Assembly: GCF_026011715.1 (NCBI RefSeq)
Contig: NZ_BRVM01000003.1
Location: forward strand, 65,297-129,296
Direction: 5' to 3'
DNA from: Cytobacillus sp. NCCP-133
GTDB lineage: Bacteria; Bacillota; Bacilli; Bacillales; Cytobacillaceae
Length of the DNA: 64,000 nucleotides
A program made the position numbers and the translations under genes. Below are positions 60,631-64,000 of the stretch, in pieces (the stretch's first letter is position 1; each line of letters begins with the position of its first letter). The notes beneath the pieces were generated by a model. That model searched no databases, was not told where the DNA came from, and saw only the letters and a program-made list of their open reading frames with translations.

Positions 60631-61896
60631 TTAAGACCGCTTAGCCTTCATTTCCTCAGCCAATCTAGCAAAGAATTCTTCGTTTGATTTTGTCTGTTTT
60701 AGCCTGCGAAGCAGTTTTTCTGCAAAGTCAGGTGCGTCAGACATGGACTTGCGGATTGCCCATAGTTTATCCAGGTGGTCTTTCTGAATAAGCAATTCTT
60801 CTTTACGAGTACCAGAACGGAGAATATCGATGGCTGGAAAGATTCTTCTTTCAGCCAATGAACGGTCAAGGTGAAGTTCCATATTACCCGTGCCCTTGAA
60901 TTCCTCGTAGATTACGTCATCCATACGTGACCCTGTTTCAACTAGCGCAGTCGCCAGGATGGTTAAGCTTCCGCCTTCCTCGATATTGCGGGCTGCACCG
61001 AAGAAACGCTTTGGACGGTGGAACGCTGCAGGGTCAATACCGCCGGAAAGTGTTCTTCCGCTTGGAGGAATAACCAGGTTATAAGCTCTTGCCAGCCTTG
61101 TAATACTGTCCATAAGAATCACAACATCGCGCTTATGCTCGACTAAACGCATCGCACGTTCAAGAACAAGCTCTGCCACTTTAATATGATTCTCCGGCAC
61201 TTCATCAAATGTCGAACTGACAACATCGCCAGCAACAGAACGCTCTATGTCTGTTACTTCTTCCGGGCGCTCGTCGATCAATAGGACGATGAGTTCCACT
61301 TCTGGCTGGTTGGTTGTAATGCTATTGGCAATTTCCTTTAGAAGCATCGTTTTACCTGCCTTAGGAGGCGCAACGATCAGACCGCGCTGCCCAAACCCTA
61401 CAGGTGCAAGCAAGTCCATAATTCTTGTGGAAAGCTGTCTTGTACCAGTTTCAAGCTTCATTTGGCGGTCTGGATATAAAGGTGTCAAACCTGGGAAGTG
61501 AACACGCTCTTTCGCGGATTCAGGGTCATCTCCATTCACAGCTTCTACTTGAAGCAAACCAAAATAACGTTCATTTTCCTTTGGAGGGCGAACCTTTCCC
61601 GAAACCTTGTCACCATTCCTCAGATCGAAACGGCGGATCTGTGAAGCGGAAATATAAATATCTTCAGAGCTTGGCGAATAGTTAATCGGACGCAAGAAGC
61701 CAAATCCCTCTGATTGAATGATTTCCAGAACACCTTCCATGAAGAAGTAACCTTCCTGTTCAGCCCTTGCTTTCAGGATGGCAAAAATTAATTCTTTTTT
61801 CGATAATTTGCTGTAATAAGAAACTTTATATTCACGGGCAAGTTCATAAAGCTCTTTTAGCTTCATAATTTCTAAACTTGATATATTTAAACCCAT
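60631..61896 (-). CDS. rho: Transcription termination factor Rho
   Basis: The hexameric RNA helicase that ends transcription. The 421 residues include an N-terminal helical domain (1-50), the cold-shock-like RNA-binding domain (to about 125) and the ATPase core with P-loop [15 protein letters not shown]-loop and R-loop region ([16 protein letters not shown]). Conserved neighbour of glpX and rpmE. Confidence 0.96.
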   Translation of the reverse strand: MGLNISSLEIMKLKELYELAREYKVSYYSKLSKKELIFAILKARAEQEGYFFMEGVLEIIQSEGFGFLRPINYSPSSEDIYISASQIRRFDLRNGDKVSGKVRPPKENERYFGLLQVEAVNGDDPESAKERVHFPGLTPLYPDRQMKLETGTRQLSTRIMDLLAPVGFGQRGLIVAPPKAGKTMLLKEIANSITTNQPEVELIVLLIDERPEEVTDIERSVAGDVVSSTFDEVPENHIKVAELVLERAMRLVEHKRDVVILMDSITRLARAYNLVIPPSGRTLSGGIDPAAFHRPKRFFGAARNIEEGGSLTILATALVETGSRMDDVIYEEFKGTGNMELHLDRSLAERRIFPAIDILRSGTRKEELLIQKDHLDKLWAIRKSMSDAPDFAEKLLRRLKQTKSNEEFFARLAEEMKAKRS

Positions 61897-62104
61897 TTTT
61901 ACACCACACTTTTGAAATTTTCAATCATTTCCTTCATATACAGCTGTACAATTATTGAACTTAATAAGAAAGGAAAGAGAAAGATGATTCGAGGTTCCTG
62001 AAATAGTTGAAGAATTTTCATTTGTGCTCTTAATTAAAGATTTCGAGGAATGGACCAGTTTGTTGTCCGTTTTCAGTTGAAATATGGAGGTTTCCTCTTC
62101 TTCG

Positions 62105-62195
62105 AAAAGAGCAGGTCGACTTGCCCAGGGACGACAGGCATAAGTCAAGCTCTGTAAGAAGGTGTTCCTTCCTTCTGTAAGGGATTGGCTTATCG
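62105..62195. repeat. Dispersed REP-like element, partial copy
   Basis: Contains GACAGGCATAAGTCAAGC, TCTGTAAGAAGGTGTTCC and GGATTGGCTTATCG, matching the central part of the copy at 46.8 kb; flanking family edges are absent. The rest of the rho-glpX gap has no gene. Confidence 0.6.
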
Positions 62196-62280
62196 GTAAA
62201 AAACAATCTCTATTTTACCCCTTAATATGAAATTTAATCAATAATTAAATTTGAAATGGAAAATATGGCAGGAAGGAAAT

Positions 62281-62326
62281 GAAAATGAGCAGGCTGGCAC
62301 CCAGGCCAGCTCTCATTTTCAATCGA
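62281..62326 (-). terminator. Terminator of glpX
   Basis: GAAAATGAG/CTCATTTTC with an inner GCTGGC/GCCAGC stem, just past the glpX stop. Confidence 0.7.
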
Positions 62327-62338
62327 TCTGTTTGTCTC

Positions 62339-63301
62339 TTATTTAATTACAAGATTAGGCTTTTTCTTAAAGCTGTGTCGGCCTTCGATAAAGCGGACAG
62401 TTCCGGACTTAGCCCGCATGACTACCGAATGGGTCGATCCATAGGCCCCTTTAAACTGGACGCCTTTTAAAAGTTCTCCATCTGTTACGCCTGTTGCAGC
62501 AAAAATGGCGTCATCCCCTTTTACTAGGTCTTCCATAAGCAGGACTTTATTAATATCAAGGCCCATCTTTATGCAGCGTTCTGCCTCTGCGTCATTTTGC
62601 GGAAGCAGCTTGCCCTGGATTTCCCCGCCTAAGCTTTTTAGGGCAACTGCCGCCAAGACTCCTTCCGGAGCACCTCCTGAACCAAATAAAATATCAACAC
62701 CGGTTTCATCGAAAGCAGTATTGATCGCGCCAGCGACATCTCCATCATTAATCAATTTGATTCTGGCACCCGCCTCGCGAAGCTGGCTGACGATATGCTC
62801 GTGCCGTTCACGGTTGAGAACTGTCGCCACAACATCTTGTATATCTTTATTTTTTGCTCTTGCGACCGCTTTCAAATTATCTAAAACAGAAGCATTGATA
62901 TCAATTTGTCCAACCGCTTCCGGACCGACCGCAATTTTATCCATGTACATATCCGGTGCATGAAGCAGGTTTCCATGGTCAGCAACAGCAAGAACAGCAA
63001 GAGCATTCCAGCCGCCTGATGCCACAATGCTTGTGCCTTCCAATGGATCGACCGCAACATCGACACGAGGGCCAAAGCCTGTTCCAAGTTTTTCCCCAAT
63101 GTAAAGCATTGGCGCTTCGTCCATTTCACCTTCTCCGATTACGACTGTTCCCTTCATTGGCACAGTATCGAAGACGTCCCTCATTGCAGAAGTAGCTGCA
63201 TCATCTGCTTCCTCCTTTAATCCACGTCCCATCCAGCGTGCAGATGCTAAAGCGGCACCTTCTGTTACACGGACTAGCTCCATTGACAAACTTCTTTCCA
63301 T
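62339..63301 (-). CDS. glpX: Class II fructose-1,6-bisphosphatase GlpX
   Basis: Removes the 1-phosphate from fructose-1,6-bisphosphate in gluconeogenesis. The 320 residues show the metal-site motif [16 protein letters not shown], the [13 protein letters not shown] motif and [16 protein letters not shown]. Conserved between murA2 and rho. Confidence 0.96.
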   Translation of the reverse strand: MERSLSMELVRVTEGAALASARWMGRGLKEEADDAATSAMRDVFDTVPMKGTVVIGEGEMDEAPMLYIGEKLGTGFGPRVDVAVDPLEGTSIVASGGWNALAVLAVADHGNLLHAPDMYMDKIAVGPEAVGQIDINASVLDNLKAVARAKNKDIQDVVATVLNRERHEHIVSQLREAGARIKLINDGDVAGAINTAFDETGVDILFGSGGAPEGVLAAVALKSLGGEIQGKLLPQNDAEAERCIKMGLDINKVLLMEDLVKGDDAIFAATGVTDGELLKGVQFKGAYGSTHSVVMRAKSGTVRFIEGRHSFKKKPNLVIK

Positions 63302-63502
63302 CGATCTTTCCTCCCCAGGTTGTAAGGCAGATTACATGGCGATTGCAGACAGACTTTATCACCTGTAGCCGCATCGCCTGCCCTTGATTTAATGGTCATG
63401 TTTTCTCTATGCTATAAAATCAGAACACTGATCTGACACATGCAGGACCAAACCCGCTTCAGATGATCCGGAGGCAAAGCTCCTGTTATGTTCCGGCATC
63501 AT

Positions 63503-64000
63503 TTAAGCGTTTTTCATTTGTTCCAATTCTTCTTTTGTCATTTCTTCACGCCAGATTGTAGCACCAAGTCCATTCAGCTTTTCAACAAGATGGCTGTAGC
63601 CTCTGTCAATATGCTCAAGTCCTGTTACCTCTGTGACTCCTTCTGCCATTAGTCCTGCAACAACTAATGCAGCGCCTGCCCGCAAATCACTTGCTTTTAC
63701 CTTGGCGCCTTGAAGCTGGACAGAGCCATTAATGATTGCAGAACGCCCTTCTACCTTAATGTTGGCATTCATTCTGCGAAGCTCATCAATATGCTTAAAA
63801 CGGGCACTATAGATCGTATCGGTAACCATGCTGGTCCCTTCTGCCCCTGTCAGCAGCGAAGTCAGCGGCTGCTGAAGATCGGTAGGGAATCCAGGGTAAA
63901 CAAGCGTTTTGATATCAACGGCTTTCATTTTTTCAGCCGGCCCTACAAAAACTTGATCGTCATTCGTTTCAACTTGGACACCCATTTCTCGAAGCTTTGC
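63503..64000 (-). CDS. murAB: UDP-N-acetylglucosamine 1-carboxyvinyltransferase MurA2 (3' part)
   Basis: The C-terminal 165 residues of a second MurA are visible; the gene continues past the right edge. The segment [19 protein letters not shown]…[20 protein letters not shown] matches MurA and differs from murAA at 13 kb. The start and catalytic Cys are outside the window. Context with glpX supports murAB/murZ. Confidence 0.92.
   Translation of the reverse strand, partial: AKLREMGVQVETNDDQVFVGPAEKMKAVDIKTLVYPGFPTDLQQPLTSLLTGAEGTSMVTDTIYSARFKHIDELRRMNANIKVEGRSAIINGSVQLQGAKVKASDLRAGAALVVAGLMAEGVTEVTGLEHIDRGYSHLVEKLNGLGATIWREEMTKEELEQMKNA

Overview
The window is a continuous piece of a low-to-moderate G+C Bacillaceae chromosome (Bacillus/Cytobacillus-like). 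The evidence is the gene content and order: murA2–glpX–rho–rpmE–tdk–prfA–prmC–spoIIR–ywlB–ywlC–mntP–ywlE–rpiB–ywlG–glyA–upp–atp operon … ywmB–murAA–spoIID … spoIIQ … spoIIID–mbl–flhO. This is the ywj/ywk/ywl/ywm region of Bacillus subtilis, and nearly all of it lies on the minus strand. Sporulation genes (spoIID, spoIIQ, spoIIID, spoIIR), strong AGGAGG-type ribosome binding sites and frequent GTG/TTG starts fit an endospore-forming Firmicute. No rRNA, tRNA, CRISPR array or intact insertion sequence was seen.

Layout, left to right. 1-2.7 kb: flhO (cut by the window edge), mbl and spoIIID. 3.4-9.3 kb: a LysM protein and an inserted acetate-type permease operon (DUF485 protein, SSS symporter, cNMP/CBS/DUF294 protein, DnaQ-like exonuclease). 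9.5-15.4 kb: spoIIQ, a VanZ-like gene, spoIID, murAA, ywmB and a DUF1146 gene. 15.9-26.5 kb: an 11-gene nuoABCDHIJKLMN operon lacking nuoEFG, with a recognisable sigma-A promoter and a huge Ala/Lys-rich extension on NuoC. 27-31 kb: small genes, a LysM-3D protein and a stand-alone ftsZ outside any dcw cluster. 31.3-38.9 kb: the complete atpZ-I-B-E-F-H-A-G-D-C operon. 39-45 kb: a secreted S8 protease, a RacA/MerR-like coiled-coil protein, wecB/mnaA and upp. 45-56 kb: glyA through prfA. 56-64 kb: a GntR/DMT-exporter pair, a lipoprotein, tdk, rpmE, rho, glpX and the 3' part of a second murA.

Much of the unexplained structure is intergenic repeat DNA. The most striking family consists of five AT-rich degenerate arrays at about 0.6, 12.5, 27.6, 50.9 and 59.0 kb. 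Their units repeat at 20-21 bp, two helical turns, and all five are in the same orientation. A second family (about ten copies, edges marked by AGCGC/GGCGCC blocks and the words GCTAGACAG and AAGTTCAAAG) sits between genes and also inside the nuo and atp operons. A branched inverted-repeat element abuts the nuo promoter and a MITE-like element follows rho. Upstream of ywlC is a cluster of at least six perfect DnaA boxes, a probable non-oriC DnaA-binding locus.

Together the genes cover respiration (complex I-like enzyme and ATP synthase), cell envelope and shape (two MurA enzymes, Mbl, FtsZ, WecB), sporulation signalling, translation termination (PrfA, PrmC), nucleotide salvage (Upp, Tdk) and central carbon metabolism (GlpX, RpiB, GlyA). 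All identifications come from reading the sequence; no database search was run.
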